Of a stretch of 64,000 nt of DNA, positions 27,364 to 38,568 are shown in pieces. Source of the DNA: Pseudonocardia sp. N23. GTDB lineage: Bacteria; Actinomycetota; Actinomycetes; Mycobacteriales; Pseudonocardiaceae. Position 1 is the first letter of the stretch. Every line of letters starts with the position of its first letter. The position numbers were made by a program, and so were the translations under genes. The stretch is taken from contig NZ_BEGX01000002.1 in NCBI RefSeq assembly GCF_002583555.1, positions 124,001 to 188,000 of the forward strand, read 5' to 3'. The notes beneath the pieces are model-generated. The model worked only from the letters and a program-made list of their open reading frames with translations, was not told the DNA's origin and searched no databases.

Positions 27364-29433
27364 GTGCAGAAGCGGCGCACGCGCACCGTCTCCGTCGCCG
27401 CGCTCGAACCCGGGACCGGAAAGTCGGCCGTGGTGCTCGGGCTGGTCGACGTCCTCGCCCGTCGGGCGGGCCGGACCGCTTTCCTGCGTCCCGTCGTCGC
27501 CGCCACGGACCCACCCGACCCGGACATCGAGCTCGTCCGCCACCACTTCAAGCTCCCCCAGGGGCACGCCGCCTCCTTCGCCCTCACCGCGGCCGAGCTG
27601 CACTCCCCGCGGGACGCACTGCTCAGCCGTGTCATGGAGGCGTGGGCCGCACTCGCCGCCGAGTCGGACGTCGTGGTGGTCGAGGGCAGTGACATGACCA
27701 GCTCCCCCGCGTCCGAGGTCGACCTGGACGCGAGCATCGCCGTCCATCTGGAGTCCCCCGTCCTGCTCGTGGTCGGTGGACGGGACCGGACGGGGCCCGC
27801 CGTGCTGGACGCGGTCCGGCGCGACGTCACAGCGCTGGTCGACCGGGGGTGCGAGCTGCTGGGCGTCGTCTGCAACCGGGTCGACCCGGACCAGGTGGAC
27901 GCCGTGCGCGACGGCCTGCCCACGGCGTCGGGTGGTCTGCCGGGTGGGGTGCTGCCCGAGCTCCCACTGCTCGCCGCCCCCACCGTCGCCGAGATCGCCG
28001 AGACCCTGGGCGCAGCCCGCGTCGCCGGTGATCCCGCGACCGCCCGTGAGATCGAGCGGGTGATCGTGGGCGCCATGGGGCTGCCGCACTTCCTCGACCG
28101 CATCCGGGAGGCCGACCTGGTGATCACCCCCGGTGACCGTGCGGACCTCGTCGCCGGCACGCTCGCGGCCCACCTGTCCGGCGCCTACCCCGCCGTCGCG
28201 GGCCTCGTGCTCACCGGTGGCTCCGTCGATCCCGCCGTGCGCAGGCTCGCGAACGGCCTGGGCGCCGCGGGCGTGCCGGTGCTCTCCGTGGCCGGCGACA
28301 CCTACGACACCGTCTCCGCCGTCGGCCGGGTGCGCGCCGCACTGCGCCCCGGCGGGGACCGCAAGATCGCCGCCGCGCTCCAGCTCTTCGACACCGCGGT
28401 CGACCACGAGGCCCTGGCCCGCAGGCTCGCCGTCGCTCGACCGACCCGGACCACACCTCTGATGTTCGAACAGCGGCTGCTCGACCGCGCCCGCGCCGAC
28501 CGCCGGCACATCGTGCTCCCGGAGGGTGACGACGACCGCATCCTGGCGGCCGCCGACCAGCTCCTGCACCGCGGCGTCGTCGACCTGACGTTGCTCGGCC
28601 CCGAGGCGGACATCAAGGCCCGGGCGAGCGCACTCGGCCTGGCCCTGCCCGGCGCCCACATCCTCGACCCGGCGACCTCACCCTGGCGGGCCGACTTCGC
28701 ACGGGCCTACGCGGACCTGCGGCGCCACCGCGGGGTGGGACTGCCGATGGCACTGGACCTGATGGCCGACGGCACCTACTTCGGCACGATGATGGTCCGC
28801 CAGGGCGCCGCCGACGGGATGGTGTCCGGCGCCACCCACACGACCGCGCACACGATCCGTCCGGCGTTCGAGGTGATCCGGACGGCTCCGGGCGTGTCGC
28901 TGGTGTCGAGCGCGTTCCTGATGTGTCTGCCCGACCAGGTGGTCGTCTACGCGGACTGCGCGGTCGTCCCCAACCCGGACGCCGACCAGCTCGCCGAGAT
29001 CGCCCTGTCCGCCGCGGACACGGCGACGATGTTCGCCATCGAGCCCCGTGTCGCGATGCTCTCCTACTCCACCGGCGAGTCCGGGACCGGTGCGGACGTC
29101 GACCTCGTGCGGGACGCGACCGCCCGGGTCCGCGCCCGGCGGCCGGATCTGCCCGTCGCAGGACCCATCCAGTTCGACGCCGCCGTCGACCCGGGGGTGG
29201 CGCGGACCAAGCTGCCCGACAGCGACGTGGCGGGCCGGGCGACCGTGTTCGTCTTCCCGGACCTGAACACCGGCAACAACACCTACAAGGCCGTCCAGCG
29301 GGCCGGCGGAGCGGTCGCCGTCGGTCCGGTCCTGCAAGGCCTCGCCCAGCCGGTCAACGACCTCTCCCGCGGCGCGAGCGTGCACGACATCGTCACGACG
29401 GTCGCGATCACCGCGATCCAGGCGCAGGCCTGA
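27364..29433 (+). CDS. pta: Phosphate acetyltransferase
   Basis: 689 residues, the long form: N-terminal P-loop-like AAA/DRTGG region (ALEPGTGKSAVVLGL, residues ~14-28; DRTGG-like middle part about 215-330), and C-terminal catalytic PTA domain from about 365 (LPEGDDDRILAA, SGATHTTAHTIRPAF, FPDLNTGNNTYKAVQR). Converts acetyl-CoA and phosphate to acetyl phosphate. No acetate kinase gene is in the window, so acetyl phosphate may be made into acetate by a distant AckA or act as a signal. GTG start with an AGGAA site. Confidence 0.95.
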   Translation: MQKRRTRTVSVAALEPGTGKSAVVLGLVDVLARRAGRTAFLRPVVAATDPPDPDIELVRHHFKLPQGHAASFALTAAELHSPRDALLSRVMEAWAALAAESDVVVVEGSDMTSSPASEVDLDASIAVHLESPVLLVVGGRDRTGPAVLDAVRRDVTALVDRGCELLGVVCNRVDPDQVDAVRDGLPTASGGLPGGVLPELPLLAAPTVAEIAETLGAARVAGDPATAREIERVIVGAMGLPHFLDRIREADLVITPGDRADLVAGTLAAHLSGAYPAVAGLVLTGGSVDPAVRRLANGLGAAGVPVLSVAGDTYDTVSAVGRVRAALRPGGDRKIAAALQLFDTAVDHEALARRLAVARPTRTTPLMFEQRLLDRARADRRHIVLPEGDDDRILAAADQLLHRGVVDLTLLGPEADIKARASALGLALPGAHILDPATSPWRADFARAYADLRRHRGVGLPMALDLMADGTYFGTMMVRQGAADGMVSGATHTTAHTIRPAFEVIRTAPGVSLVSSAFLMCLPDQVVVYADCAVVPNPDADQLAEIALSAADTATMFAIEPRVAMLSYSTGESGTGADVDLVRDATARVRARRPDLPVAGPIQFDAAVDPGVARTKLPDSDVAGRATVFVFPDLNTGNNTYKAVQRAGGAVAVGPVLQGLAQPVNDLSRGASVHDIVTTVAITAIQAQA

Positions 29434-29556
29434 CCGGGGCCGTCCGGCCGTGCGCACCGGCACCTGGTCGTTCGTCGTCCCCGCCGTGCTGATCGTGGTC
29501 GGTGCGGTGACGGTCGTCGGCGGCCTGGCGGCGGCGCACCGCGCGCGGGACTGGCG

Positions 29557-29946
29557 TCAGACCGCATGCAGGAACCGGAACTCCCTGCGCCGCAACAGCC
29601 GCAGCACGGTGGCACGCGCCCCGCCGAACGCGGCGAGACCGGCCTCGGTCGGACAGGGGTCGATCCGGTCGACGCTGTGTGCGACACCCCGGTGGACCAG
29701 GACGCACCCGCCCGCGGCCGTGATGTTGCGGTACCAGTCGACGTCCGGGCCGTAGGTCAGCTCCACCACGAACCCGTCCTGCACGGGCGCGGCCAGCAGC
29801 GGGGTCTCGTACGTCCGCCCGGTGCGACGACCCTTGTGGCGCACCAGGGCCCACGGACCGCGGCCCGCGCGGGCGAGCGGGATCGTGACCCGGTTGAGGG
29901 TGCGGCCGATCAGCCACAGGAACCGCGCCCGCGCCCGGCCCCTCAC
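29557..29946 (-). CDS. Deazaflavin (F420)-dependent nitroreductase family protein
   Basis: 129 residues. The motif GRRTGRTYETPLLA at about 41-54, then VVELTYGPDVDWYRNITAAGGC, identify the Ddn/FGD-like split beta-barrel family that uses F420H2 to reduce quinones or nitro compounds. GTG at 29946 is taken as start because it gives the usual N-terminal length; the upstream SD is weak. It lies divergent from the Hsp20 gene with a GGGCC-type palindrome in the spacer. A quinone-reducing role under hypoxia would fit the context. Confidence 0.85.
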   Translation of the reverse strand: MRGRARARFLWLIGRTLNRVTIPLARAGRGPWALVRHKGRRTGRTYETPLLAAPVQDGFVVELTYGPDVDWYRNITAAGGCVLVHRGVAHSVDRIDPCPTEAGLAAFGGARATVLRLLRRREFRFLHAV

Positions 29947-30320
29947 GATCGGCCCTGCCCGCGCGACGCGAGAGCTGTCCTCGCCGCAGGCTCCGTGGGA
30001 TCCATGCCGGCACGGTGGCCCGGGGCCACCCGCGCGGACAGGGCCTACCGGCCCGTCCCGGTGGTCCGACGGTCCACCCGGGGAAGACGTCCCGCCGTCG
30101 ACCCCGACGCCGGTGACCGCGGTCCGTCCGGGTTGAGGTCGGCGCGCCCGCACGGACGGGTCGCATCGCGCCGACCACCTGCCGCTCCCACCCCGGACAC
30201 CAGGATCGTCGGAGGGACGTCCGGCGCCGCGGAGGGGGACGGACGGCCCTGCGCGACGGGGCCCGGCAGGCGGAGGGTCGGGAGCGTCCGACACACCCGA
30301 TACAACCGGAGGACTACCCC
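29947..30320. promoter_or_regulatory. 374-bp divergent spacer with a GGGCC-N4-GGCCC palindrome
   Basis: No gene seen. A palindrome with perfect half-sites, GGGCCTACCGGCCC, lies at 30041-30054. It resembles the element at 12613. It is about 100 bp before the nitroreductase start and 270 bp before the Hsp20 start. The Hsp20 gene has its own SD (CGGAGGA) just before 30321. Confidence 0.35.
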
Positions 30321-30791
30321 ATGAGCACCCTCTCCCGCCGTGAGCGTGGTGACGTGGCACCGCTCGGCCGGATGGACAAACTGTTCGACGAGTGGTTCCG
30401 CTCGCTGCCCATGCGACGCCCGTTCGGCATGAACTGGGACTGGCCCGGTGAGGACCTGATCCGCGTGGACGAGTTCCGCGACGGCGACACCCAGGTGGTC
30501 AAGGCCGAGCTGCCCGGCATCGACCCGGAGAAGGACGTCGAGATCACCGTGGCGGACGGCATGCTGCGGATCAAGGCGGAGCGCCGCATCGAGCAGGACC
30601 GCGAGGACAAGGGCTACACCCGCCACGAGATCCGCTACGGCGCGATGACCCGCACCCTGCCGCTGCCGCTGAACGTGGCCGAGGGCGACATCTCGGCCTC
30701 GTACCACGACGGCATCCTCGAGATTCGCGTCCCTGTCCCATCGGCCCCGGAAGCCGCCGCGCCGGTCACCATTCCGGTCAGCACGAGCTGA
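30321..30791 (+). CDS. Hsp20 family small heat shock protein
   Basis: 156 residues. Alpha-crystallin domain at about 45-140: IRVDEFRDGDTQVVKAELPGIDPEKDVEI, then LPLPLNVAEGDISASYHDGILEIRVP with the GIL/I-x-I/V type C-terminal motif. An ATP-independent holdase chaperone. A second Hsp20 of a different type is at 51976. HspX/Acr, a main DosR-regulon product, is in this family. A strong hairpin follows the gene. Confidence 0.95.
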   Translation: MSTLSRRERGDVAPLGRMDKLFDEWFRSLPMRRPFGMNWDWPGEDLIRVDEFRDGDTQVVKAELPGIDPEKDVEITVADGMLRIKAERRIEQDREDKGYTRHEIRYGAMTRTLPLPLNVAEGDISASYHDGILEIRVPVPSAPEAAAPVTIPVSTS

Positions 30792-30800
30792 CCGGGACCC

Positions 30801-30834
30801 GCGACGCACCGTGCCCGTGGGCGCGGTGCGTCGC
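30801..30834 (+). terminator. Terminator-like hairpin after Hsp20
   Basis: GCGACGCACCG at 30801-30811 pairs with CGGTGCGTCGC at 30824-30834, an 11-bp perfect stem with a 12-bp loop, 9 bp after the Hsp20 stop. Confidence 0.65.
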
Positions 30835-30874
30835 GTCATGTCGTCCGGCCCGGGCCGGACGACCCCCACGGTGC

Positions 30875-30918
30875 GGGACGCGGGGCCCTGTCCGGCCCGC
30901 TGCGGGCCGCGCGAACCT
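30875..30918 (+). promoter_or_regulatory. DosR-like box plus -10 element of a probable leaderless promoter
   Basis: GGGACGCGGGGCCC at 30875-30888 (GGGAC half plus GGCCC half) and GAACCT at 30913-30918, exactly 6 bp before the ATG at 30925, with no SD. Box centre to start codon is 43.5 bp, identical to the sites at 12613 and 24681. Confidence 0.5.
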
Positions 30919-30924
30919 TGTCCC

Positions 30925-32633
<1,709 letters not shown>

Positions 32634-32637
<4 letters not shown>

Positions 32638-33623
32638 GCAAGCTCGCGAGCGAACGATCGGTACAGACCGACCCTCAGGCCCTGCTCACGACGATGATCC
32701 GCATCCGGCGCCTCGAGGAGCGCTGCGCCGCGCTCTACTCCGCGGGCGCGATCCGCGGGTTCCTGCACCTGTGCGTGGGCGAGGAGGCGGTCGCCGCCGG
32801 TGTGCTCGACGCACTGGGTCCCGACGACGCGGTCGTCTCCACCTACCGCGAGCACGGGCACGCTCTGGCCCGCGGCATCCCGATGGCCGCGTTGCTGGCC
32901 GAGATGTTCGGCCGCACGACCGGTTGTTCACACGGCCGCGGCGGTTCCATGCACCTGTTCGACGCCGCGCGGCGCTTCTACGGCGGGAACGCCATCGTCG
33001 CGGGCGGCATCCCGCTCGCGACGGGCCTCGCCCTCGCCGACCGCTACCGCGACCGCCCGTGGGTGACCGCGTGCCTGTTCGGCGACGGTGCGGTGGCCGA
33101 GGGCGAGTTCCACGAGTCGCTCAACCTCGCCGCGCTCTGGCGGCTCCCGGTGGTGTTCTGCTGCGAGAACAACCGCTACGCCATGGGCACCGCGCTGGAG
33201 CGCAGCCACGCCGAGACCGATCTCGCGCTGCGCGCGGGCTCCTACGGTCTGCGGGCCTGGGCCGTCGACGGCATGGACGCCGTCGCCGTCCGTGAGGCCA
33301 CCGCGCTCGCGGTGGACACGGCCCGCACCGGTGCAGGCCCGTGCTTCCTGGAGCTGCGCACCTACCGCTTCCGGGCCCACTCGATGTACGACGCCGACCG
33401 CTACCGAGACCGGGCCGAGATCGACGAGTGGAAGGACAGGGACCCGATCGACCGGCTCGCCACCCTCCTCACCGACGAGGGCCTGCTCGGTGCCGGTGGC
33501 CGGGCCGCCCTGGAGGCGGCCGCGGACGCCGAGATCGACGAGGCCGTCGCGGTCGCCGAGGCCGGGCCGATCGAACCGGTCGAGGACCTCACCCGCCACG
33601 TCACCACGGAGGTGCCGGCGTGA
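32634..33623 (+). CDS. pdhA: Pyruvate (2-oxoacid) dehydrogenase E1 component, alpha subunit
   Basis: 329 residues. The thiamine diphosphate motif is [20 protein letters not shown] to CENN at about 150-183; EHGHALARG and HGRGGSMH are the usual substrate-side motifs. Substrate could be pyruvate or acetoin; the adjacent acetyl-CoA synthetase favours a two-carbon acetyl product. Overlaps the upstream and downstream genes by 4 bp each, so all are translationally coupled. Confidence 0.92.
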
Positions 33624-34621
33624 CCGTCACCGCGGCCGGATCGGCCACCCGCACGCTCACCTTCCGGGACGCCTTCGGGGAAGGGCTGCGCGAGGCGCTC
33701 GCCGCCGACGACCGGGTGTTCCTGATGGGTGAGGACGTCGGTCGCTACGGCGGTTGCTTCGGGGTCAGCCAGGGCCTGCTCGACGAGTTCGGCCCCGAAC
33801 GCGTCCGGGACACCCCGTTGTCGGAGTCGGCTTTCGTCGGGGCGGGGATCGGCGCCGCGCTCGGGGGCACCCGGCCGATCGTCGAGATCATGACGGTCAA
33901 CTTCGCCCTGCTCGCGCTGGACCAGATCGTCAACACCGCCGCCACCCTGCGGCACATGTCGGGAGGGCAGCTGAACGTCCCGCTGGTGATCCGGATCCCC
34001 ACGGGCCCCGGGCGCCAGCTCGCAGCCCAGCACTCGCACACCCTGGAAGGCTGGTTCGCGCACGTCCCCGGCCTGCGGGTCGTCACCCCGGCGACCGTCA
34101 CCGATGCCCGCGGGATGCTGGCGAGCGCGCTCGCCGATCCGGATCCGGTGCTGGTGTTCGAGCAGATCGCGCTCTACGGCGCGTCCGGGGACCTGCCGGT
34201 CACGGCCGGACCGGTCGACCTCGACCGCGCGGCGATCCGGCGGCCGGGCCACGACGTCACGGTCGTCGGCTACGGCGGCTCGCTCGCTCCCGCCCTCGCG
34301 GCGGCCGAGCAGCTCGCGGCCGGCGGGGTCTCGGCCGAGGTCGTGGACCTGCGCACGCTGCGCCCACTGGACTCCGCGACGGTGCTCGAGTCCGTCGCCC
34401 GGACCCACCGCCTGGTCGTGGTGGACAACGCGTGGCGCTCAGGCGGCCCGACGGCCGAGGTCGTCGCCCGGGTGGCGGAGCAGGCGCTCGACGAGCTCGA
34501 CGCCGCGATCGAGCGCGTCGCGGCTGCCGAGGTGCCGCTGCCCTACCCGCGGCACCTGGAGGAGGCGGCGCTGCCGTCCGCGGACAGGGTCGTCGCGGCA
34601 GCGCGGCGCGCGCTCGCCTGA
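33620..34621 (+). CDS. pdhB: Pyruvate (2-oxoacid) dehydrogenase E1 component, beta subunit
   Basis: 333 residues. GTG at 33620 overlaps the E1-alpha stop (GTGA). [27 protein letters not shown] at the N-terminus, with the conserved Glu of the ThDP site, [18 protein letters not shown] near 60, and the C-terminal transketolase domain ([26 protein letters not shown]). Forms the alpha2beta2 E1 with the preceding product. Confidence 0.93.
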   Translation: MTVTAAGSATRTLTFRDAFGEGLREALAADDRVFLMGEDVGRYGGCFGVSQGLLDEFGPERVRDTPLSESAFVGAGIGAALGGTRPIVEIMTVNFALLALDQIVNTAATLRHMSGGQLNVPLVIRIPTGPGRQLAAQHSHTLEGWFAHVPGLRVVTPATVTDARGMLASALADPDPVLVFEQIALYGASGDLPVTAGPVDLDRAAIRRPGHDVTVVGYGGSLAPALAAAEQLAAGGVSAEVVDLRTLRPLDSATVLESVARTHRLVVVDNAWRSGGPTAEVVARVAEQALDELDAAIERVAAAEVPLPYPRHLEEAALPSADRVVAAARRALA

Positions 34622-34631
34622 GGAGGCTGCC

Positions 34632-36017
34632 ATGGTCGCGTTCACCATGCCCTCGCTCGGCGCCGACATGACCGAGGGGACCGTCGTGGCGTGGCTCGTG
34701 GCGCCCGGTGACACCGTGGCTCGCGGGCAGGTCGTGGCGGTGGTCGACACCGAGAAGGCCGCCATCGACGCCGAGTGCTGGACACCCGGGGTCGTGGAGC
34801 GGTTGCTGGTCGGGGTCGGGGACAAGGTCGCGGTGGGGACGCCGCTGGCCGAGATCCGCACCGCGGACGTGCCGGTGGACCCGCACCCGGTCCCACCCGA
34901 GCCCCCGCTGCCGATCCCGCCGCTCCCCGGTCCCCCGATGCCCGCCCCACCACCACTGCCCGAGCCGGTCCCCATCCCCCCGCCGACCGAGCCTGCTCCC
35001 CTGCCCGAGCCCTCACCGTTGGCCGAGGGGGCCACCGCCGGCGCACCCGCGCCTCCCGGACCGCTGCCCGAGCCACGGGTGAGCTCACCGCTGGTGCGCC
35101 TCGACGCGGCGCGGGCGGGGGTGGACCTGCAGGCCGTGCACGGCAGCGGGCCGACCGGGATGATCATGCGGTCCGACGTGCGGCGGGTGCGCCACCCCCC
35201 ACGGGTACGCGCCAGCCCCTACGCCCGCAGGATCGCCCGGGAGCGGGGGGTCGACCTCGCCGGCACCCGCGGAACCGGACCGGGCGGGCTGATCCGCGCC
35301 CGGGACGTGCCCGTGGCGAGGACCCGGCCACGGCCCGGCCCCGACTCCCGTCGGGCCACGGCGACGCTGATGACCAGGTCGAAGCAGGAGATCCCGCACT
35401 TCTACCTGAGCACCCAGGTCGACCTCGCCGAGGCTCTCGCCCGGCTGCGCACGCACAACCGCACGGTCCCGGTCCCCGACCGGGTCCTGCCGGCGGCCCT
35501 GCTGCTCGCGGCGGTGGCGCGTGCCCTGCGGGCCGTCCCGGAGCTGAACGGGCACTGGGTCGACGACACGTTCCGTACCGCCGACCACGTCCACCTCGGC
35601 GTGGCCGTCGCGGTCCGCGGCGGTGGTCTCACCGTCCCGGTACTCCGCGACGCCGACACCCTCGACCTGCCGGCCCTGATGGCCGCGCTCACCGCAGCGG
35701 GCACCCGGGCCCGCGCCGGGCACCTGCGGTCCTCCGACGTCGGTGGGGCCACCGCGACCGTGACGAACCTCGGCGACCAGGGTGTGGACGCCATCATCGG
35801 GGTGATCCATCCCCCGCAGGTCGCCCTGGTGGGGATCGGCGCGGTCCGCGACCGCCCCTGGGTCGTGGACGGCGCGGTCGTCGTCCGTCCCGTGGTCGAC
35901 ATGACTCTCGCCGCCGACCACCGTGCCACGGACGGCGCCACCGGTGCCCACCTGCTGCGGGAGGCGAGCCGGCTGCTGCACCGGCCGGACGATCTCCTGC
36001 CGGTGGACCCGGCGTAG
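34632..36017 (+). CDS. pdhC: Dihydrolipoamide acyltransferase (E2) with two subunit-binding domains
   Basis: 461 residues. One lipoyl domain (1-78, lipoylated Lys42 in DTEKAAID), a long Pro-rich linker (about 80-150), then two peripheral subunit-binding domains in a row (SSPLVRLDAARAGVDLQAV-type at ~153 and SPYARRIARERGVDLAGT-type at ~197). The first lacks some usual residues. The catalytic acetyltransferase core follows with DHRATDG near the C-terminus (active-site His and Asp). Strong SD (AGGAGG). No E3 (lipoamide dehydrogenase) gene follows, so E3 comes from elsewhere. Confidence 0.92.
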   Translation: MVAFTMPSLGADMTEGTVVAWLVAPGDTVARGQVVAVVDTEKAAIDAECWTPGVVERLLVGVGDKVAVGTPLAEIRTADVPVDPHPVPPEPPLPIPPLPGPPMPAPPPLPEPVPIPPPTEPAPLPEPSPLAEGATAGAPAPPGPLPEPRVSSPLVRLDAARAGVDLQAVHGSGPTGMIMRSDVRRVRHPPRVRASPYARRIARERGVDLAGTRGTGPGGLIRARDVPVARTRPRPGPDSRRATATLMTRSKQEIPHFYLSTQVDLAEALARLRTHNRTVPVPDRVLPAALLLAAVARALRAVPELNGHWVDDTFRTADHVHLGVAVAVRGGGLTVPVLRDADTLDLPALMAALTAAGTRARAGHLRSSDVGGATATVTNLGDQGVDAIIGVIHPPQVALVGIGAVRDRPWVVDGAVVVRPVVDMTLAADHRATDGATGAHLLREASRLLHRPDDLLPVDPA

Positions 36018-36026
36018 CCGAGCAGC

Positions 36027-36067
36027 TCGGCCGGCCGGTTCGGCCGGTTCGGCCGGCCGGTTCGGCC
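36027..36067. repeat. GGTTCGGCC repeats between convergent genes
   Basis: The short gap between the E2 stop and the kinase stop is made almost entirely of repeats of CGGCCGGTTCGG, some arranged as CCGGCC/GGCCGG stems. It may act as a two-way terminator. Confidence 0.55.
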
Positions 36068-36069
36068 GG

Positions 36070-37860
36070 TCAGTTCGGTGAGGACCCGACCGGGACCGAC
36101 CATTCCACCCGGGTGCCGTGCGGCTCGACCGCGGTGAGGGTCATCCGGCCGCCCCGGCGTTCGGCGCGGCGACGGAGGTTGGCCACCCCGCTGCGTCGTC
36201 CGCCGGCGGCGAACCCGACCCCGTCGTCGCGGACGACGAGGGTCAGCACGGAGCCGTCGGCGACGAGGTCGACCCGGACCTCCGAGGCGTCCGCGTGCTT
36301 GGCCGCGTTGGTCAGGCACTCCCGCGCGACCGCGCACACGTCGTCGACCAGCTGCGCACGCTCTGTGGCACCGAGTCCGGCGACCACCGTGTCGACCGGG
36401 CCGGAGAACCGCACCACCGGCGTCAGGCCGAGCGCGACGGTCGCGTCGGTCACCACGTCGAGTACGCGCGAGCGCGGACCGTCGGCGGCACCTCCCGAGA
36501 GGCGGTCGATGTCGAAGACGCTCGTGCGGATCCAGGCGATGGTGTCGTCGAGGTCCTCGACGACCCTGCGGACCAGGTGGGCGTCGGACGGGTCGAGCCG
36601 GGCCGTCACCGCCTGCAGCGCCAGACCCGTGGCGAAGAGCCGCTGCACGACGCCGTCGTGCAGGTCCGTGGCGATCCGCTCGCGCTCGTCGAGCACGGCC
36701 GACCGCTCCGCCTCGGCGCGGGCGTCGGCCAGCTCCAGTGCGAGCGCGGCCTGGTTCGCGAACCCCGCGGCCATCCGCAGGTCGTCCACGTGGAAGGGGA
36801 CCCGGCCGGAGAGCCGCGCGACGGCGAGCACCCCGGTCGTCCGTTCGGCTCCGGTGAGCGGGACGACCAGCACCGGTCCGATGTCGATGGCGTCGGCCAG
36901 CATCGCGGGCGGCAGGCCCGGATGGTCGTGGGCGTCCGCCAGCCGCACCGGTTCGCCGGTGGTCAGGACGTGCGCGCACAAGCTGGTCCCGACCGGGCTG
37001 ACGGTCCCGACGAGCTCCGCGGCCCGCGCGGCCGGAACACCGGCGGCGGTGGTGACGCGCAGGGCACGCCGGTCCCGGTCGGGCACCATGAGCGCGACCA
37101 GATCGGCATCGGCCAGCCGGTGGGCATGCTCGGTGACCTCCTGCAACGGCGCCCCACCGGCCGGGTCGAGCATCCGCCGGGTGACGTCGGTGGTCGCGCC
37201 CAGCCAGTCACCCCGGCGGCGGGCGGTCTCGAACCGGCGGGCGTTGTCGATCATGATCGCGGCGGTGGCGGCGAAGTAGCGGGCAAGCTCCTCGTCCTCG
37301 GCGGTGAACCTGCCGCGGACGCTCTCGGTGAGGTAGAGGTTGCCGAACACCTCGTCGCGGGTGCGGACGGGGACACCGAGGAAGGTCGTCATCGGCGGGT
37401 GGCCCGCCGGGAAGCCGGAACCACGGGGGTCCGCGGCGAGGTCGTCGATCCGGATGGGCCGCGGGTCCTCGATCACCGCGCCGAGCAGGCCCTTGCCCTC
37501 GGGCAGGTGCCCGATCGCCGCCACGTCCTCGGACGGCATTCCGACGTGCACGAACTCGGCGAGCCCGCCGCGCCCGTCGAGCACCCCCAGGGCCGCGTAC
37601 CGGGCCCCGACGACGTCGCGTGCAGCGTCCGCGATCCGGTGCAGCACCTCGGCCGGGCCGAGCTCCGCGATGATCGTCCGGTGCGCCCGCATCAGGCCCC
37701 GCAGCCGCCCCTGGACGCCCATCAACTCCTGGGCGCGGTCGACGAGCTGCGCCAGGAGGTGGTCGAGCTCCATCCGCGGCGCGTCCGGGAACGTCAGCTC
37801 GGGCGGCTCCGTCCCGGGCCGCCCGGTCGTGTCGTCGATCCGGCCGTTCTGGTCGTCCAC
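36070..37860 (-). CDS. DosS/DosT-like two-GAF sensor histidine kinase
   Basis: 596 residues. N-terminal GAF domain (about 65-205) contains GLLGAVIEDPRPIRIDDLA and GHPPMTTFLGVPVRTRDEVFGNLYLTE, very close to the haem-binding GAF-A of DosS/DevS; His154 in HPPM corresponds to the expected proximal haem ligand. A second GAF domain spans about 235-380. HisKA_3 with phospho-acceptor His401 (TDLHDGVVQRLFATGL), N-box ECLTNAAKHA, and G-box RDDGVGF follow. No membrane helices, so cytosolic. GTG start with an AGGA site. No response regulator gene is adjacent or anywhere in the window. Confidence 0.93.
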   Translation of the reverse strand: MDDQNGRIDDTTGRPGTEPPELTFPDAPRMELDHLLAQLVDRAQELMGVQGRLRGLMRAHRTIIAELGPAEVLHRIADAARDVVGARYAALGVLDGRGGLAEFVHVGMPSEDVAAIGHLPEGKGLLGAVIEDPRPIRIDDLAADPRGSGFPAGHPPMTTFLGVPVRTRDEVFGNLYLTESVRGRFTAEDEELARYFAATAAIMIDNARRFETARRRGDWLGATTDVTRRMLDPAGGAPLQEVTEHAHRLADADLVALMVPDRDRRALRVTTAAGVPAARAAELVGTVSPVGTSLCAHVLTTGEPVRLADAHDHPGLPPAMLADAIDIGPVLVVPLTGAERTTGVLAVARLSGRVPFHVDDLRMAAGFANQAALALELADARAEAERSAVLDERERIATDLHDGVVQRLFATGLALQAVTARLDPSDAHLVRRVVEDLDDTIAWIRTSVFDIDRLSGGAADGPRSRVLDVVTDATVALGLTPVVRFSGPVDTVVAGLGATERAQLVDDVCAVARECLTNAAKHADASEVRVDLVADGSVLTLVVRDDGVGFAAGGRRSGVANLRRRAERRGGRMTLTAVEPHGTRVEWSVPVGSSPN

Positions 37861-38127
37861 GGGTCGGTCCTCGCTGCTCGCGACACTCGGACCCGACCAA
37901 CGTGTAGTCCGCTCGGCAGGGCCGGGCAAGACACCGACGACGGGTTCAGTCGCACGGACCACGGCGGTGCGCGCATTCGGTCCAAGGCCGTTCTCGCAGG
38001 ACGCCTCCACCCGCCCGGTGCCGCTCGACCACGGGTCCGAGGCCTCCCCCGAGCACCCCTGCCGCCCGGGTCGGAAGGGTCCGTTCGCCCCTGCCGCGGG
38101 CCGCGGCGCCGGTGGACGCTCGCCGTC
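37861..38127. promoter_or_regulatory. Divergent spacer between kinase and acyl carrier protein
   Basis: 267 bp with no gene and no full DosR-like palindrome. A loose match (GGGTCGGAAGGGTCC at about 38069) has the wrong spacing. It presumably holds the two promoters, but I cannot place them. Confidence 0.3.
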
Positions 38128-38382
38128 ATGACCGACCACCTGGCCCTCGCCGCCGACGACGCCCGCACGCTGGTCGTCGACGTGCTGCGCACCATCGCCC
38201 CCGGCCCGGCGCTGGACACCCTGCGGCCCGACGACGACCTCCGGGACGTCCTCGGACTCGACTCGCTCGACTTCCAGGCACTGGTGGCCCGGGTGTCGGA
38301 GCGAACGGGCCGGCGGATCGAGGAGGACGACTACGCGTCCCTCGCCGATCTCGCCGGCTGGGTCCGCCATCTCACGAACTGA
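38128..38382 (+). CDS. Acyl carrier protein-like (phosphopantetheine-binding) protein
   Basis: 84 residues. The motif DVLGLDSLDFQALV at about 43-56 carries the Ser that receives 4'-phosphopantetheine; DDDL before it and RIEEDDYASLADLAGWV after it fit the four-helix carrier fold. Not next to any fatty-acid or polyketide gene, so its partner enzyme is unknown. No clear SD. Confidence 0.88.
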   Translation: MTDHLALAADDARTLVVDVLRTIAPGPALDTLRPDDDLRDVLGLDSLDFQALVARVSERTGRRIEEDDYASLADLAGWVRHLTN

Positions 38383-38568
38383 CCGGCCCCATTGCGATCG
38401 CGACGCCTCGGCCACGCGCCGCGGACAGGCCCGGGCGGCTCCCGTCAGGGTCCGGAGGACCCGTGCGAGGGACCCGGCTCGGTCTACCGCCGCGTCCGCG
38501 ATCGGTCCGGTCGTGATCGTCCACCGGGTGGTGCCGTCCGCCACCCGCCCTGCCGAGAGGACATCCTG
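38383..38568. other. Short spacer with an inverted repeat
   Basis: 186 bp without a gene. GGGTCC at 38448-38453 and GGACCC at 38457-38462 form a 6-bp inverted repeat with a 3-bp centre, perhaps an operator or the end of the carrier-protein transcript. Confidence 0.3.

Noticed and set aside
29450-29755. Small ORF with an N-terminal hydrophobic helix (VPAVLIVVGAVTVVGG)
   Set aside because: It has no SD, and after ~40 residues runs antisense through the nitroreductase gene. It might be a short membrane peptide but I cannot support it.
38069-38083. GGGTCGGAAGGGTCC before the acyl carrier protein gene
   Set aside because: Half-sites are not inverted and the spacing is wrong for the box.
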